Assembly (NCBI GenBank): GCA_036365515.1
Contig: CM070874.1
Span: 49,978,583 to 50,042,582, forward strand
From: Torymus aiolomorphi
Lineage: Eukaryota; Arthropoda; Insecta; Hymenoptera; Torymidae
Direction: 5' to 3'
DNA length: 64,000 nucleotides
Below the pieces are notes generated by a model that ran no database searches, was not told the origin of the DNA, and saw only the letters and a list, made by a program, of their open reading frames with translations. Below are positions 26,996 to 40,140 of this stretch, one piece after another. Positions within the stretch are counted from its first letter, which is position 1; every line of letters starts with the position of its first letter. A program made the translations under genes and the position numbers.

Positions 26996-27226
26996 GCGAA
27001 CTCGAATTTTTACTTGCGAACACTGAACTGCTCGAACTTCAATTGAATAGTTAAACAAAATCGAACAATTGGACGATTGATCAGATAATTCGAAATGATC
27101 GAATAGGTCGAATTTTAATCAAATAGTTTAAAATGATGGAACTGTTCGAACTTCTATCAAACACTTTGAAGTGACCAAACTTTTTTAGAGCTTCGGTAAA
27201 ATAGTTTGAAATGATTGAACTGTCGG
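26996..27226. repeat. Degenerate tandem repeat, about 42-bp unit
   Basis: Variants of CAAATAGTTTGAAATGAT followed by GAACTGTTCGAACTTC recur about five times with many substitutions. Confidence 0.65.
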
Positions 27227-27480
27227 TTTCTTTTATATTTTGATATCTTAAAACATGTCTTAGAGTTTGTATTTTGACAGGAAAAACTAAAGAGCGAACT
27301 TTGTGATCAACGCATACGCGGTGTCTAGGTAAATCAGGTCGATGATGATAGTCTTAAGAATGTGCATTGCATAGTTTTTGATGTCGTCATCAGTCAGTGG
27401 GTACACCTGGACAGTGTGTCTAATGTTAACTTGAATGAAGCTTCTTGATTAACTACAGAATAGATTACTTTTACAAAGTA

Positions 27481-28350
27481 TAAAGGAAATTGAACCCACC
27501 TCTGTTAATATCTACCAAAATGATCACTATAACAGTTTCATGTATGATTATCATATTAACATGGTTAATGCGGACATTGAGGAAATGAGAAAACAAAAAT
27601 TGAGGAAATGTAGAAACCCAAACAATCTAATTAAAAATTTAATTAGAGAAGAAAGTGCTTGCGCTATATACACCGATGGAAGCAAATCTAAAAGCTCAAT
27701 TTCAGCAGGAAGTGTTTACTTAGTAAGTAACTCTAATAAATCGTCTAAAGAAAGTTTAACGAGAAGTGCGTCGATTTTTACGGCAAAGTATGTTGCGCTA
27801 AATAATGCTCTCAACTTTGCCTTATCTCTGTCTGATTCGTTATTGAACCTAAGAAATATAGTTTAAATGAAAGAACCAATCCATATATACATTTGAAATC
27901 AAACAGAAAATTAGGATTCCTACTCACTTTGGAATAAATGGAAATGAGGACGTAGACAAACTTGCCAAAGCTGTGACAAACGAGGCAACAACTAGCTCCT
28001 TAAAAATACCTTTCACTGACCGTAGAGAAGCAGCTAAACTATTGTTAAGACAAATGCGCAACAAAATTACTAGAAAGCAGCAATAAATAAGGAGTTAATT
28101 ATTTCACATGCTTTTACACAGATTCTCCTAATCCTTGGTACAAAAGCAAAAAACTATAACACGCAATTGTCACAACACTAAATAGATGCAGATCTGCGCA
28201 CTAAAGTTTAGCTTCTTCTTTACAAAAAGTCAATTTAGTACGGAAATTGACAATGTGGCAACGATCATGAAGATGTAAATCATATACTTTGGCAATGCTC
28301 CAGGATCAATAATCATCGATTATCATTTATAAAAAAAAATAAAAAAAATC
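27481..28350 (+). pseudogene. I-like retrotransposon 3' remnant (RNase H and C-terminus)
   Basis: The frame 27540-27866 contains the start of an RNase H domain: AIYTDGSKSKSSISAGSVYL and SIFTAKYVALNNAL. In other frames follow the usual THFGINGNEDVDKLAKAV block (about 27925-27975), REAAKLLLRQM, and a cysteine/histidine tail (NDHEDVNHILWQCSRINNH near 28260-28320). The order is that of I-clade LINE C-termini. A-rich sequence near 28330-28350 marks the 3' end. Upstream RT and endonuclease are absent, as expected for a 5'-truncated insertion, and the frame is broken. Confidence 0.8.
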
Positions 28351-28451
28351 AATGTATCATACCTTCCCATGACATGTAATACATTGTTGTACCATCCAAC
28401 ATCTAAAGTATGTAACATATTATACTCCTTCTCGAAAGATTGTTATGTATA

Positions 28452-28740
28452 TGAGGAAATTCAGAAAAAATTGCAATTTTTCGCGTCCCCAAAACCGGTC
28501 AAAATTTCTTTTTAAGACACATCTTCCGGACCTGGTTTTTCTTCTTTTTTATGTCACAAAATATACGGAGAAAATCGTGTACAATTAAAAACATCTTTGT
28601 CTCACATTTTTTTTAAAGGTTAAAATTTTTCAAGAAAATGGCAAAAAAGCCCTTTTCTTTAAGCCTCAGCCATTTAGCCTAGAACTGATGGTTTTGGTTT
28701 TGGAGACGCGAAAAGTTGAAATTTTTTCTGAATTTCCTCA
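28452..28740. mobile_element. Short MITE with inverted ends
   Basis: TGAGGAAATTCAGAAAAAAT at the left matches the complement of the right end, and GCGTC-CCAAAACC continues the match. About 289 bp, no ORF. Confidence 0.7.
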
Positions 28741-29734
28741 CGTATTTAATTGTTAAATATTTTGTAGTAAATAAGATGCGCAGGCATTATAAAATTCTTT
28801 GTATATAAAATAATCTCTCTTTGGAAATTCATAATTGCTTAAAATAAAAAAAAATAAAAAAATTAACAAAAGATAATGATTATGTATCCAATGCGCTTTC
28901 TTCGTGGATATGCGAGCAATATTCAGGTATGTATTGTAATCGTATTAAGAACTAATTCATCCAATTGTACACCACTGGTAATTGTGTTAAGGGCTAACAC
29001 GTATAGGAGTGCTTAATGCGTATTACAATTCAATTCCCGTTCTCTTTTTCCGACTGCAATTTCCTCCTCCCTTCTTCTTTCTTTTATTTTAGCTCTCTTT
29101 CTCTCTCCCTCACTTTTTTCTCTATCTTTCGACTTCATCTCTTTTCAGACTTGTCTGTACGCGTGCATCCTCCCGCTTTATTCTTGTTGTTTGTGTATGA
29201 GTACGCACACACGAGATGCGGGTAACGCGTTATACTTGTACACAAAAAGGGGGGCGCTTTACAGGCAGTGATTATTGGATTACGAGAGGAAAAGTCTGAG
29301 GGAACTGTGGGTAAAAATACTTTCAAATGATGCATCTCAAGGTATAAGATTAAAAAACAAACTTAAAAAAGTAACATAATAGTTTTCTTAATTAATTTAT
29401 CAATTGAAGCTAATGCCCGAATATTTTTATGTTAATTAATAAATGAAGCTAATGGCTATTACGGGCAATCGATAAAGGATAAGGAAGGCGCCTAACTTAT
29501 CAATCATCGATTTTATTCTTCTTACATGTGTATAATTACACATCTCTAATTATTCTAAGCTATTAGAGTAAAGCAGTCAAGGATATTAATGCACAATTAT
29601 TTTAATAATTTTTAAAGTGCAGTCAAGAATTTTTAAAGGATGAGGAAAGGAAAGGTAAACGTATAGTTTTCTTAATTGCTTCTTTAGGATATATGTAAGA
29701 TCATTGTTAGCTTCAATCCTAACTCACTAGGAGA
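28741..29734. other. AT-rich spacer
   Basis: No gene is recognised. 29037-29160 is pyrimidine-rich. Confidence 0.4.
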
Positions 29735-30272
29735 GTATCAGGGATCCGGATCGCTGATTCGGCTTAAACTTTAGGATATGTTTTCGGGTATAGAAAGATA
29801 AAGAAAACCGCAACATTAGACCCTACAGCTTCAAAAAACTCAAGTTCTCGATATTTTTAGTGTTTTGAAAAAAAAAAATTGAAAAAAGCCTCTTCTTGAA
29901 ACGGTCACCATTCAATTATGGAAAGTCTGAAATATCATTTCAAAAAGAGAAAATAAAACTAGAAAACACAGGCTTTTATTTGCTTTTTTTCAGGATTAAA
30001 AAATATTGATTTCTTTAAAGTTATGTAAATTTTAAGTTGAGCAACAAAAATGTATAAAAATATGCATGAAGACAAACAGCGAATTCGAGCGGATTAATAG
30101 TGCATTTTCATTGCTCAATTTTCAACTTTCATAAGTTTGGAAGAAATCGATATTTTGGAATTCTAAAAAAAGCAAATCAAATTACTTCGTGGTTTCTAGC
30201 TTTCTTCGTGCTTCTATATCCAAAAACCTATCCTAAAGTTTAAGCCGAATCCGCGATCCGAATCTCTGATAC
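29735..30272. mobile_element. Foldback element, copy 2
   Basis: Ends GTATCAGGGATCCGGATCG and CGATCCGAATCTCTGATAC are inverted, and the inner words GATTCGGCTTAAACTTTAGG and CCTAAAGTTTAAGCCGAATC pair. It shares the CCGGATCGCGGATTCGGCT end and the GCCTCTTCTTGAAACGG inner segment with 1277-2304, but is about half that length. The shared word ACTAGGAGAG just outside both copies suggests the true ends lie about 10 bp further out. Confidence 0.8.
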
Positions 30273-32877
30273 CGTTCTAGAAAAAAAGTAAGAAATCATT
30301 ATCGTTTGTTAAATTTTCTATACAAAATTTACAAATGCAATTTTTTTTTTCATATATCTCGTCAAATGTCTTAGAATTATATAAGAATAACGTTTTTTAT
30401 TAGAACTATTTTATTCATTATATAAATTTTCGCCCATAGGTTCGTTTCCACCCGGTGAACGTCCTTAACCAAGTAGAAGCTGCCGTGGAATGTTACAAGC
30501 ATTTAAAAATTGCAAACAATAAATCACTAATTTATGTAATTTTTAACAATTTGGCAATTCCCTGTGATTTTTCGCGATTTCCAAATGCTTCTAACTTTGC
30601 GTGAAACCTCCCATTATGTAAAATTTATTCCCTTGTCGATAAGGTAGAAATATTATACGAAATTCATTTTGAGCGCTGATTTTTACGATTACATCAATGT
30701 AAGTACAGATATCGAGTTCAATTTTTACTTGTGCGATTTAGTTCAACTTTTGTATGCCTATTGTTATTGATCTATATTTAAAGAGTCCATTGTTATAATT
30801 GGACTATGTCGCTCGTCATAAATCTATTTTTTAAATGCATATTTTAGGTTGCTTTGCGTAATAAATTGAGCTTTTGCTCTTCAAAGTAGTGTATTATTAA
30901 ACGGCTCTGGCAAAGTTATCTGTGACTCCTGTGTGAGGATTACAGATAAAAAAAAGTACGTACGTTTTTGTCGATCGGTAAAACCTTTATGAATGTTATT
31001 TTTATAAAATATTACTATATATTTTTTTATTTATTATAAAATGTTACAAAATATATATTTTGTTAATAAACTTTTTGTTTTTTTAATATATTAATTAATT
31101 TTTTCCTTTAGCGTTTCATTTTGCTCAGTTCTCCTCTATGATCTACAGAATGAGAATAAAATTGTTGCCGAAGAGTTTGAGTGAACTCTGGGAAATTTGT
31201 GTGATAGTCACGACTGACACCGCTCGGCTTTCTGCTACTAGCCGTCATATTGTAATTGTACTTCTCGCCTCTTCTTATTCTGCATGTTCTTACGGATATT
31301 CATTCATAACATGTGCCATAAAATTTTGTTTTTCATGTTTTTTTAATCTCTAAGAGTATATTTGTTGTAGGATTTCTTTGTATGTACAACAATTGATTCT
31401 CGTGCGCAACGCGTATCATGGCTGAAACGACTTTGCTTTAATGAGCACTCTGTCGCAACAAAAGCGCATCAAGGCTCGTAAAATCATAACTCTCTTTTTC
31501 TTGATAATCAAAAATTTCATTTATTGCTAATAACAAATGTATTTGTTTGAGTTGAAACTGCAAGTAACAAGGACCTTATTAAACAAGTCCTAAAGAAGTG
31601 ATGAGAAAATAACTGGTGACATGTCACTTTTTCACCTCAAATGCAATACCGACTGAATTTGGGAAGACACACTTTAAGTATGCATGTACTTGTATATTTC
31701 GAGTGAACTCAGCGATCACTCAAATAGAGCAAGATAAAAAGTTGTTTGTGAATTTTTAGCTCGTTTGAGAAAGTATATTTTTCCTTTTTCAAAGGAAAAG
31801 CGACGAGACGCTAATTTATCACGTTTGCAAACGTTCATGTTTTTGCGAGTATTGTATAAACAATATACTTACATCATATTACCCACGATGAAGAATCTGA
31901 ACTATCTTTACTATAATCAATTATCTTAAGAAACGATTTATTAAATTATACTAACCGTTATATTCAATACCTCTGATAATTCTTTATTTAGCTACGTTAT
32001 ATTTTGTTATACAATATTATTGAATGTTAAAATGAATTACTAAAATTATAGACTAATTTTAACGTTTACTTTAATTTTTTTAATGAAAAAAATATTAGCT
32101 TCTAAAAAAGAAAGAGAAAATTGGCCGGTAAATCGCATCTTTCTATCCGAAATCGTGATCGATCGCTTCGAGGTCAGTATTCACACCGAGGCTTGAATGT
32201 CGTCCTATTATAGAGCTGCTAATTGCTTTCGAGCATTGTTCGTGCTTGGAATTGACGCGAGTTACGTTATATAGTTGAAGTTCGTAAACAGAATTAGTTG
32301 CTGCGTCTAATCACCCGTCTAAGTCTGCTAGCTCAAGGTGTTTGTCTTGATATCGTTAAGATATTTGTCATCTTCGTGAACTAGGATAATCTGAAATCTT
32401 ATTTGCAATAACGAGTGAAGTGAATTATGTAAATTAGTCAGCGATTACTTTGAAACCAATATTTAAACATTTAATTAATAGTTTCTTAAATTTCATTTAT
32501 CATAGAATTCATCGAGATAGTTTGTCTCTAAGTTATATAAATTGGGAATTGAAATATTAATAATATTTCATCATTTCATATGCTTCTATTACCTGCAAAT
32601 TAAAGTGGGAGCAGATTGAAATATAAAAATTTACAATTTGATATATTATAATATATTAAGAATGTTAATATTCATATTTTTATAATCACTTTTAATTGCG
32701 ACACGGCACACTGAGAAATTTTTAATATTTCAATTTAATATATTCTTTATTTGGTATATATTACGAAAGTCTTACAAGTTATTTTAATCGTGAAGTAATT
32801 TTAATATGTCGTCCTTCATTATAAAATATATATTATCAAGTATATATTATCAAGTACAAGAAAATTTTTTTATAAAA
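30273..32877. other. Intron-like spacer
   Basis: Apart from the LTR fragment at 31205-31311 no gene is recognised. GC-richer patches at 32130-32330 hold no defensible exon. Confidence 0.35.
31205..31311 (-). mobile_element. Truncated TRIM-type LTR fragment
   Basis: On the minus strand it begins TGTTATGAATGAATATCCG and continues CAGAATAAGAAGAGGC, matching the left part of the LTRs at 59.1, 59.4 and 62.7 kb. It breaks off in the tRNA-like region, near AGCCGAGCGGTG. Confidence 0.75.
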
Positions 32878-33084
32878 TGTTACGTATGAGAGGACAGACT
32901 GAATAAGTCGCGTAAAAAATATGCGACGAGCGGGATTCGAACGCACGATCTCGAGGTTTGTAGGCCCGCGCTCTACCACTGAGCTAACGTCACGATGCTT
33001 GCTTGAGAGCATCGCGAGTGTCTAGTCCTTATCGTGAAGCGGATGCGTCAGGGCTCGGATGACGGTCGAGCTGAGCCCGTGACA
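32878..33084. mobile_element. Solo LTR (TRIM-type) carrying a tRNA-like sequence
   Basis: Begins TGTTACGTATGAG and ends CCCGTGACA (TG...CA), with AAAA on each side as a possible 4-bp duplication. A homologous copy in the opposite orientation lies at 49623-49841. The two are alike over their whole length, including the word GCCCTGACGCATCCGCTTCA, so they are copies of one LTR and not two host tRNA genes. The tRNA-like part occupies 32923-32993. Confidence 0.8.
32923..32993 (-). tRNA. tRNA-like sequence in solo LTR
   Basis: Minus strand. The acceptor stem pairs GTGACGT with TCGTCGC at six of seven positions. The A box TAGCTCAGTGG is exact, and the B box region CGTTCGAATCC is near consensus. The anticodon arm pairs at four of five positions around the loop CTACAAA (U33 and A37 present), which would read ACA. 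T-stem mismatches make tRNA function unlikely; pol III transcription is plausible. Confidence 0.6.
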
Positions 33085-34592
33085 AAAATATCCATTAGCA
33101 GTTGTAAATATTTTACTTTTACAAGAAACAATTTTAAACATTTTAAAACTGCGGGAAAGCGCACCTGCTCTTTTAAAACGCATCGAATTCGTCCCAGGGA
33201 AAAACGAGTATTCAGAGCACGATGCATTCCATTTGAACGTTTTTCAAGAATTTCGCTCTTTTTACTTCTTTTTCGTACATTTCAATAATTTGTAAATTAA
33301 AATTTTTTATAATAATAATACGATATACGTGCCCGCATCACACTCTCAGTTGGAATCCATAATACCGAAGAATTTTTCAAATATTATTGTTTCTTAAGTT
33401 TGAAATCATTATATATGTTATAGTTCACGTATCCTTTAGAATTTTCAAATTCTCAAGTAGAGTTGTAAGTCACAATTGCTATTTAGAAATTGTCTCAAAA
33501 TTCCCTGCACAGCTTTTCCTTGCGCGACAACATTGCAGAATAAAGAAGTGGGACCGCGATGAACTCTACTCATCGATTTATGTAAACGCGAAAGGGCCAA
33601 AGCGAATCACGTGCGCAAATCTTTATCTCGACGGTCGTTTTCGAAGGCTCATAAAACCCTGAAAGCTGTCCAGCTGGTTAAAAAGGGAGAGAAGGAGAGA
33701 GAGAGAGAGATAGAGAGCGCATGCGCGTCGACCCAGCGATATCCAGTTTGTGCGCGGACCTGCGCGCAATGTGCGACACTTGAGGAGCAGCAGCACTTAT
33801 CGAAGTGCAGTGCAACTGAGCTCGCTTGCCCTTCTAGTAGTTCTTGATATCGTCGATACTCATCGATCCCGCTGAAACGAACTTCGTAGTCGAGGAGAGA
33901 GAGCCATTATAATGCCCGTATACAGGAGTGTGCGGATGTATGAGGGGGCGGTTGCATAATGCTAGAAAACTCTTGATTCAAGATAAGCTTATATAGAATA
34001 AAGGTATATTGATGTATATTCTTTGCTGGGTTGAGAATAGAAAAATACATAATGTTAAGCCAAAAGTTATTCAGAAAGTCAATAAATAGGTTGAAAAAAG
34101 GCCAAAAGGATCAATTTATCGGTTGCGATGAAACGTTTTTTTTTCATATATTATTCGCCCATTTAAGGTGGTACTTCTGTAGTTACGACTGAATCTGTTT
34201 TATCATTAGAACATAGAAAATTCTATATTATGAAAATAAATATATCGAATTACGTCTTATAAGGAGATAGTTGCCCCGCGCAATGTAATAATCTACCATT
34301 CTACGCAGTTTCGAGCCCAAATATCAAAGGCACCCTAAAATTTTGTCAAACAAAAAATAACCGAAATGTGAGAAACCCACATCATTTTGTGTGCGCTAAA
34401 TAGGCATAGAAAATTGAGTTTTGCGCACTTAGTTTAGAAAATAACTTTTTCGATACAGTGTGCATAAAATATCGTTCGATACACGTGTGAAAGATGATTC
34501 AACTGCACTTTCGCACTTGTATCGAAATATACTATTTTCAACCTACTTCAGTACCTTCTTCCCTTAAGTTTAGTTACAGATTTGACGTTACA
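33085..34592. other. Spacer with GC-richer patch
   Basis: 33540-33900 is GC-richer with a short GA run at 33694-33714. Open frames there resemble nothing known. 34164-34568 starts TTAAGGTGGTACTTC and ends with a partly complementary GTACCTTCTTCCCTTAA, possibly an eroded TTAA-type MITE. Confidence 0.35.
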
Positions 34593-34686
34593 CTTAAGGG
34601 GACAAGCCATGGTTAGGGGGTCGAAAAATCGATTTTTTTTTTTATTTAATAGTTTGATAGCAAATTTTCCGCTGAATACGATGCTT

Positions 34687-36781
34687 CCCGCGTAAAAAAA
34701 ATTGAGATGATTAAAAGATCGCTTAAAGATACGTCTCGATTATGGCCGTTTTTGTTACTTTTTAAGATGACAAATCTCAACGAATAATCTAGATGATTTT
34801 AATATCTTATTAATCATCGCCTTTGAAATATTTTTAAGACGATTTTCAGACATACGAAATTCATTATTTAATATCATTTTAAGATAAATTTGAGATGCTT
34901 TTGAAATGAATTTGAGACGAATTCGAGTATTCGAGACGAGCTTTCGCACTGAATTTAAGATGATTTTTAGATTTTTTAAGATAATGATAAGATTAACTTG
35001 AGATAAACTTTTATGACAACTTTAAGATGTCTGATAAATGAATTGATTCGATAATTATAAATTTATTAAAAAATTTTACCAAATTATACCAAAAGCAAGG
35101 CAAGCCTTGAAGTTTAGACTCTTGTTAAAGAGTGATTTAAAGGCTGAATCTCTCGGACTTATATACTCTCGGCGTTTCAATGCGTTTAGGGGTGCCCCGA
35201 TCGATGCGCCGCGTAGCGGCGGCAAACGACAATCAGGAGTTCGGTTACTTCCGATCGGTTGTTACCGTCGTTAGACGCTATGCGGCGCATCGATCGGGGC
35301 ACCCCTAAACACATTGAAACGCCGAGAGTATATAAGTCCGAGAGATTCAGCCTTTAAATCACTCTTTAACAAGAGTCTAAACTTCAAGGCTTGCCTTGCT
35401 TTTGGTATAAACCCCTTAATCGGGTTTAAAGAAGTGATTACAAAAATTTTTTTAAAAATTTTGGAATCAATTTATTTTTCAGACATCTTAAAGTTGTCAT
35501 AAAAGTTTGTCTCAAATTAATCTTATCATCATCTTAAAAAATCTAAAAATCATCTTAAATTCAGTACGAAAGCTCGTCTCTAGGGATGGCGATATTAAAC
35601 AAAAATATCGATATTTGCGTATCGATAATATCGGTATAGCTAATATCGATAATTTCGATACATCGGGTTAAAAATATCGATATTCACAAATATCGATAAA
35701 AAAATATAAAAATAATTTTAAAAAATACTTTATTAATTTTCAAAATAATTTTAATAAACATTTGAAACTTTACAAACTATAGATTCCAATATTTTAATGG
35801 TAATAAATTTAGAAAAAGTAATTCTTGAAAGTGTTGTGGGGTTAACCGATTCCTATTCTGAACACTAAACGACACTAAAAATTCGAATCGAAAACGAAGA
35901 CGAACACGAACTGAGCCGCCGTTGCGGTTACGGTGTTGCCAACGTCTAAGCATCTAATATATTCGAAAATCTCTGATAGACGATAAAGGTCGCACAAGCA
36001 CATTTGCTTTTGCGAGTTACGATTTTCAATTTCAAATAGCGCAAAATATCCTCTCTTAAAAAAATGATGGCCGGAAGTACTGGCTCATTTAAAGACTCGA
36101 TGTAATTGGTTATTCGAAAAAAGTGCGAGTATTTGAATTTTTTAGATTGAACATGTGCTAGATTTGAATTTTAACACTCAAATATTTATACAACTAATAA
36201 ATAATTAAAATAGAATAAAAACATTTGATTTATTGATTGAAAAATGTATCTAATTATCATTGAAACTAATTAAAATTAAATCATAGGGAAAAACAGTGCA
36301 CATAACCCCAAAAATAAATTAGTACGCGCGAAGCGCGTTTGCATTTTGCTAGTAAATTAAAAATTTTTATTTGGCATAAGTCTATTGAATATCGGAAGCC
36401 GATATCTTAAGTATAATATCGATATTCCGATATTATCGGTGACAAAAATATCGGTTACAATTATCGATATATCGCAAGGGAAATATCGATATTTATAAAT
36501 ATCGATAAATATCGCCCATCCCTACTCGTCTCGAATTCGTCTCAAATTCATTTCAAAAGCATCTCAAATTTATCTTAAAATGATATTAAATAATAAATTT
36601 CGTATGTCTGAAAACCATCTTAAAATTGCTTTAAAAGGCCGAATGTAGCGATGATTAAAAAAATATTAAAATCATCTTGATTATTCGTTGAGATTTGTCA
36701 TCTTAAAAAGTAACAAGAACGGCCATAATCAAGACATATCTTAAAGCGATCTTTTTATGATCTCAACTTTTTTTACGCGGG
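34687..36781. mobile_element. 2.1-kb foldback element inserted in the Mutator-like transposon
   Basis: Ends are CCCGCGTAAAAAAA and its complement. The arms pair over several hundred bases in two stretches separated by the hAT insertion. The inner part around 35100-35400 is itself a palindrome centred near 35240, with GGGGTGCCCCGATCGATGCG on the left and CGATCGGGGCACCCC on the right. TT is the only shared flank. No ORF. Confidence 0.85.
35581..36524. mobile_element. Non-autonomous hAT-type element
   Basis: Starts TAGGGATGGCGATATT and ends AATATCGCCCATCCCTA. The perfect 8-bp duplication CTCGTCTC lies on both sides (35573-35580 and 36525-36532), and the foldback arm resumes after it. 8-bp duplications and A/C-AGGG-type ends are hAT features. 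Iterated ATATCGATA words fill both ends. The interior (about 36070-36360) carries sequence also found at 46700-46975. No transposase. Confidence 0.9.
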
Positions 36782-37018
36782 TTCCAACCGCATTTCGAAA
36801 TTCGATTTCGTTTAGAAAATACAGCTAAAACCGCGAAGTTACTTTTTTGCATATTTAGTGATTTTACTCAAAATATCACTTTTAGATATTAATACTATTG
36901 TTAATCTTATATTATTTTATACTTCACAGCATACACGATACAATACTAAATGTATAACGTAATGTACATTAACATTGTAGAAAAACTTAACTTGAGGTAT
37001 AAATCTCGTGTATTTTAC

Positions 37019-37164
37019 TCTTAGGGCTCTTGCACGAATAAAGGAATAGCGAGTAATAACGGCTGACAAACAATCACAAGTGAGCTTTAAAAAGACTTGT
37101 TTCTTTTTGAAGGAATAAGAAGGAACACGTCTTTTTAAAACTCCATTCGTGCAAGAGCCCTTAC
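37019..37164. mobile_element. Small MITE within the Mutator-like element
   Basis: A perfect 17-bp inverted repeat, AGGGCTCTTGCACGAAT and complement, brackets about 110 bp. TTACTCT appears just outside both ends and may be the target duplication, though its exact frame against the ends is ambiguous. Confidence 0.7.
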
Positions 37165-37511
37165 TCTCCTTATAGAAAGGTATTATACGTAAAATACTCA
37201 TAGGTGGTTCAAAATCCCAGCTGCATGTTTATGTTGCTTCAGCGCCACGGTCGCTGGAATTTAAACTGAATTATTTTGAATGTAATTAAATCTGCATTTT
37301 TCAATGCAATTTATTTAGTAAACAAACATTTTTTCCTGATTATAAGCTATTATACGCTCTAGAGCAGTGTGTGGAAAATTTTTTAAAATTTGGCCTGTAG
37401 GTTAGCTACATTGTGCAATTAAAACTTGCTATATTTTTAAGTGTTTTTTTTGGAGTGACTTTTGTGTATCAATTTAATTTTGATACGTAAAGTAGTGATT
37501 TGTGAAAAATC

Positions 37512-39221
37512 ATGAATACAGACAAGAGAGGTCGAACACCAGGACCATCTACAAAGAAGAGAACATTTGAAAGAAAAAAGAAACATAAAGGATTTAGAAG
37601 AAAAGTAGAAAATGCCCCATCACTAAAGAGAAAAAGAAGCACATCTGCAAGCAAAATTTCAGAATCAGATATATTTAGAAGTCCAGCAACAACAAGAAAC
37701 AGAATAATAGATATTGATATTTTGTTTCATGAACTTGAAAAGTTAATTGTTTGTGCTAAGTGTCATGGAACAATCCGAATGACGGAAGGAGACATTAGAG
37801 GATTGGGTGCAAAAATTAATATTGTATGCAAAAACTGCAATGGCATGAATCTCATCAATACAAGTAAACAAGTTGGAAGTAGTGGGAATGCTTATGAAGT
37901 AAATAGACGTAGTGTACTTGCTATGCGTGCACTTGGACAAGGACATGCAGGATTGGAGACTTTCTGTGGTATCATGGACCTACCATCGCCAGTGGCACAC
38001 AGTTTTTATGACCATATCAATGAGGAGTTAAGTAAGGCATGTGAAAAAGTGGCAGTTATCTCCATGCAAAAAGCAGTGGAAAAAGAAAAACAATTGATAC
38101 CAGCTGGAAGTGTAGGGCTCGATGTGTCTGGTGACGGGTCCTGGAGAAAGAGAGGATTCTCTTCTTTACAAGGAATCACAAGCTTGATTGGTTTGCGTTC
38201 CCAACAAATTCTTGACATCTCTATCAAGAATAGTTTCTGCAAAGCTTGCATGAAATGGGAAAATAAAGAGGGCACAGAAGAATATGAAGACTGGTACACG
38301 GACCATCAAGCCAATTGCTCAGCAAACCATGAAGGAAGTACCGGAAAGATGGAAGTGGATGGAATTATTGAAATTTTCAAAAATTCCATGGAAAAATATG
38401 GTGTAAAGTATCATCGCTACATTGGAGATGGTGATTCAAAAGTTTTCTGTGATTTGTGTAAAGTTAAACCATATGGAGATGAACTGATAGTAGAAAAAAG
38501 GAGTGTGTTGGACATGTTCAAAAGCGAATGGGTACAAGGCTGAGAAATCTAACGAAGAATTCTGGCAAGAAGAAGTTAGCTGATGGAAAATCCATTGGAG
38601 GACAGGGACGCTTGACTGGTAAAGTTATTGATCAGCTCACCACCTACTATGGTAATGCCATCAGGGGCAATGCGAACTCAGTGAAAGATATGAGCAATGC
38701 GATATGGGCCACTTATTACCACAAAATCTCCATAGATAAATCACCTCAACATCATTTGTGTCCGAAAGGAGAAAATAGTTGGTGCAAGTGGCAAAAAGCG
38801 AAAGCCCAGAAAAAACTGAAAGGCTTCCATCATACAGGTAGTATTCCAACAGTAGTGATGGAGCAGTTAAAACCAATTTATGAAGATCTCTCTCGACAGG
38901 AACTGCTTGAATGAAAGCTTCAATCAGATAGTTTGGAAGCTCGTTACCAAGACATCTTTTAGTGGTGTGCATGTACTCAATACAGGTGTATACATTGCTA
39001 TCACTTGTTTCAATGATGGAAGAATTGGTTTCTTGGAAATAATGGATGCCTTCGACATCAAACCTGGAGTAGCTGCAATTGAGTGGGTGAAGAAGAGCAA
39101 TGATAAAAGATTATTCTATGCTGAAAGGAATGCTGAGGAAAATACCTTAGAAAGTAGAAGAAAAAGAAGGAGAGTACGACTTCAGTTACCAGAAGAGTCA
39201 TATGAACCAGGTTCTTACTAG
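37512..39221 (+). pseudogene. Mutator-like transposase pseudogene
   Basis: The start at 37512 gives a basic N-terminus (STKKRTFERKKKHKGFRRK), then two CxxC pairs (VCAKCHG and IVCKNCNG, residues about 78-120). Next come the family core GSVGLDVSGDGSWRKRGF, a cysteine/histidine stretch (CKACMKWENK, then DHQANCSANH) and YIGDGDSKVF with a candidate catalytic aspartate. It resembles the Mutator-like transposase domain common in arthropod genomes. Two breaks are visible. The frame slips by one base at an A-run near 38495-38501, after DELIVE, and resumes as KKECVGHVQKRMG. At about 38905 the frame changes again after SRQELLE, where homologues carry extra residues before NESFNQ. It ends with a basic RRKRRRVRL tail. 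Full length would be about 570 residues. It is inactive as written. Confidence 0.88.
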
Positions 39222-39686
39222 AGTAAGTAATTAAAAGATTTTTTTGTTACTTATACGTATAAAAATAGTTAATATTTATTGTTTTTCTTTTTAGTTAATT
39301 TGTGATTGGATCTGTCACCCGGAATAGATGATTTTTGTAGGTTATAGACTGCAGCATCAAGGAATAAAAATATTTTAGTCTAATACGAAAAAAAAAGATA
39401 AGAGCTACAATAATGTATTATTCTAAATAATATAAAGATGTCATTAAGCTAATTAAACCTTTTTTTACAGATATTTAATGAGACTAGACATGAGATGATT
39501 AGAGTGTCCGTGCCAAAATAACTGTCATATGGATATTCCATTTTTCATGTTTAATCAAAGTATATTATACAGAATTGTGAAAAAGATTTTTGTAAGTAGT
39601 TTTGAAAAGCTTACCATAAGTTATAAGAAACTCAAGTTTCAAACATGATTTCTGAAAAACTTGTTTTTTGTGTTTACAGGGTCATT

Positions 39687-39990
39687 GCCGTAAGTTTATT
39701 TTTCACCAAGTGAACGAAATGACTTGAAATTTTAGGTGAGCATTCCTTTTTACATTAGCCACAAGGAATGTGCGCTACTTTTTTGAAAAAAGCTTCAGAA
39801 AAAAATAAAAAAAATAAAATTATAGAACTTTTGATAAAATATACAAAAAATTGAGATTTTTCATAAAAAATAAATATTAAAAAAATTTTTTTAGGAAAAG
39901 TAGCACAGAAAACTGGTAACTGATGTAAAAACAAAGATCAAGCCATGAATTTCAAGTCATTTTATTTAGTTGTTGAAAAGTAAACCTACG
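39687..39990. repeat. Subterminal palindrome in the Mutator-like element
   Basis: CCGTAAGTTTATTTTTCACC...ATGACTTGAAATT on the left pairs imperfectly with AATTTCAAGTCAT...GTAAACCTACGG on the right, with GTGC-CTACTTTT and complement inside. It could be another small insertion or part of the element's end. Confidence 0.6.
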
Positions 39991-40140
39991 GCAATCAATA
40001 AATCAGAGTTAAATCATTAATAAAATGTACGCAAGAGCCAGATGTAAATATTAAGTTCAAAGATTACACCTGGAATTTATTATTAATCAAATTATTTATT
40101 CTTATTTTTTTCAGTTTTAACCATGGCTTGTCCCCTTAAG

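Larger units (their letters stand above)
34593..40140 (+). mobile_element. Mutator-like DNA transposon with nested insertions
   Basis: The outer ends carry GGGGACAAGCCATGGTTA (left, after CTTAA) and its exact complement at the right (40118-40140), a 23-bp perfect inverted repeat including the CTTAAG palindrome. The only protein-coding sequence inside is a Mutator-like transposase (37512-39221). A 2.1-kb foldback, an hAT-type element within it and a small MITE account for most of the left half. A subterminal palindrome lies at 39687-39990. TTAA at both edges is either the target duplication or part of the terminal repeat. No 8-10-bp duplication, usual for MULEs, is visible. Confidence 0.85.
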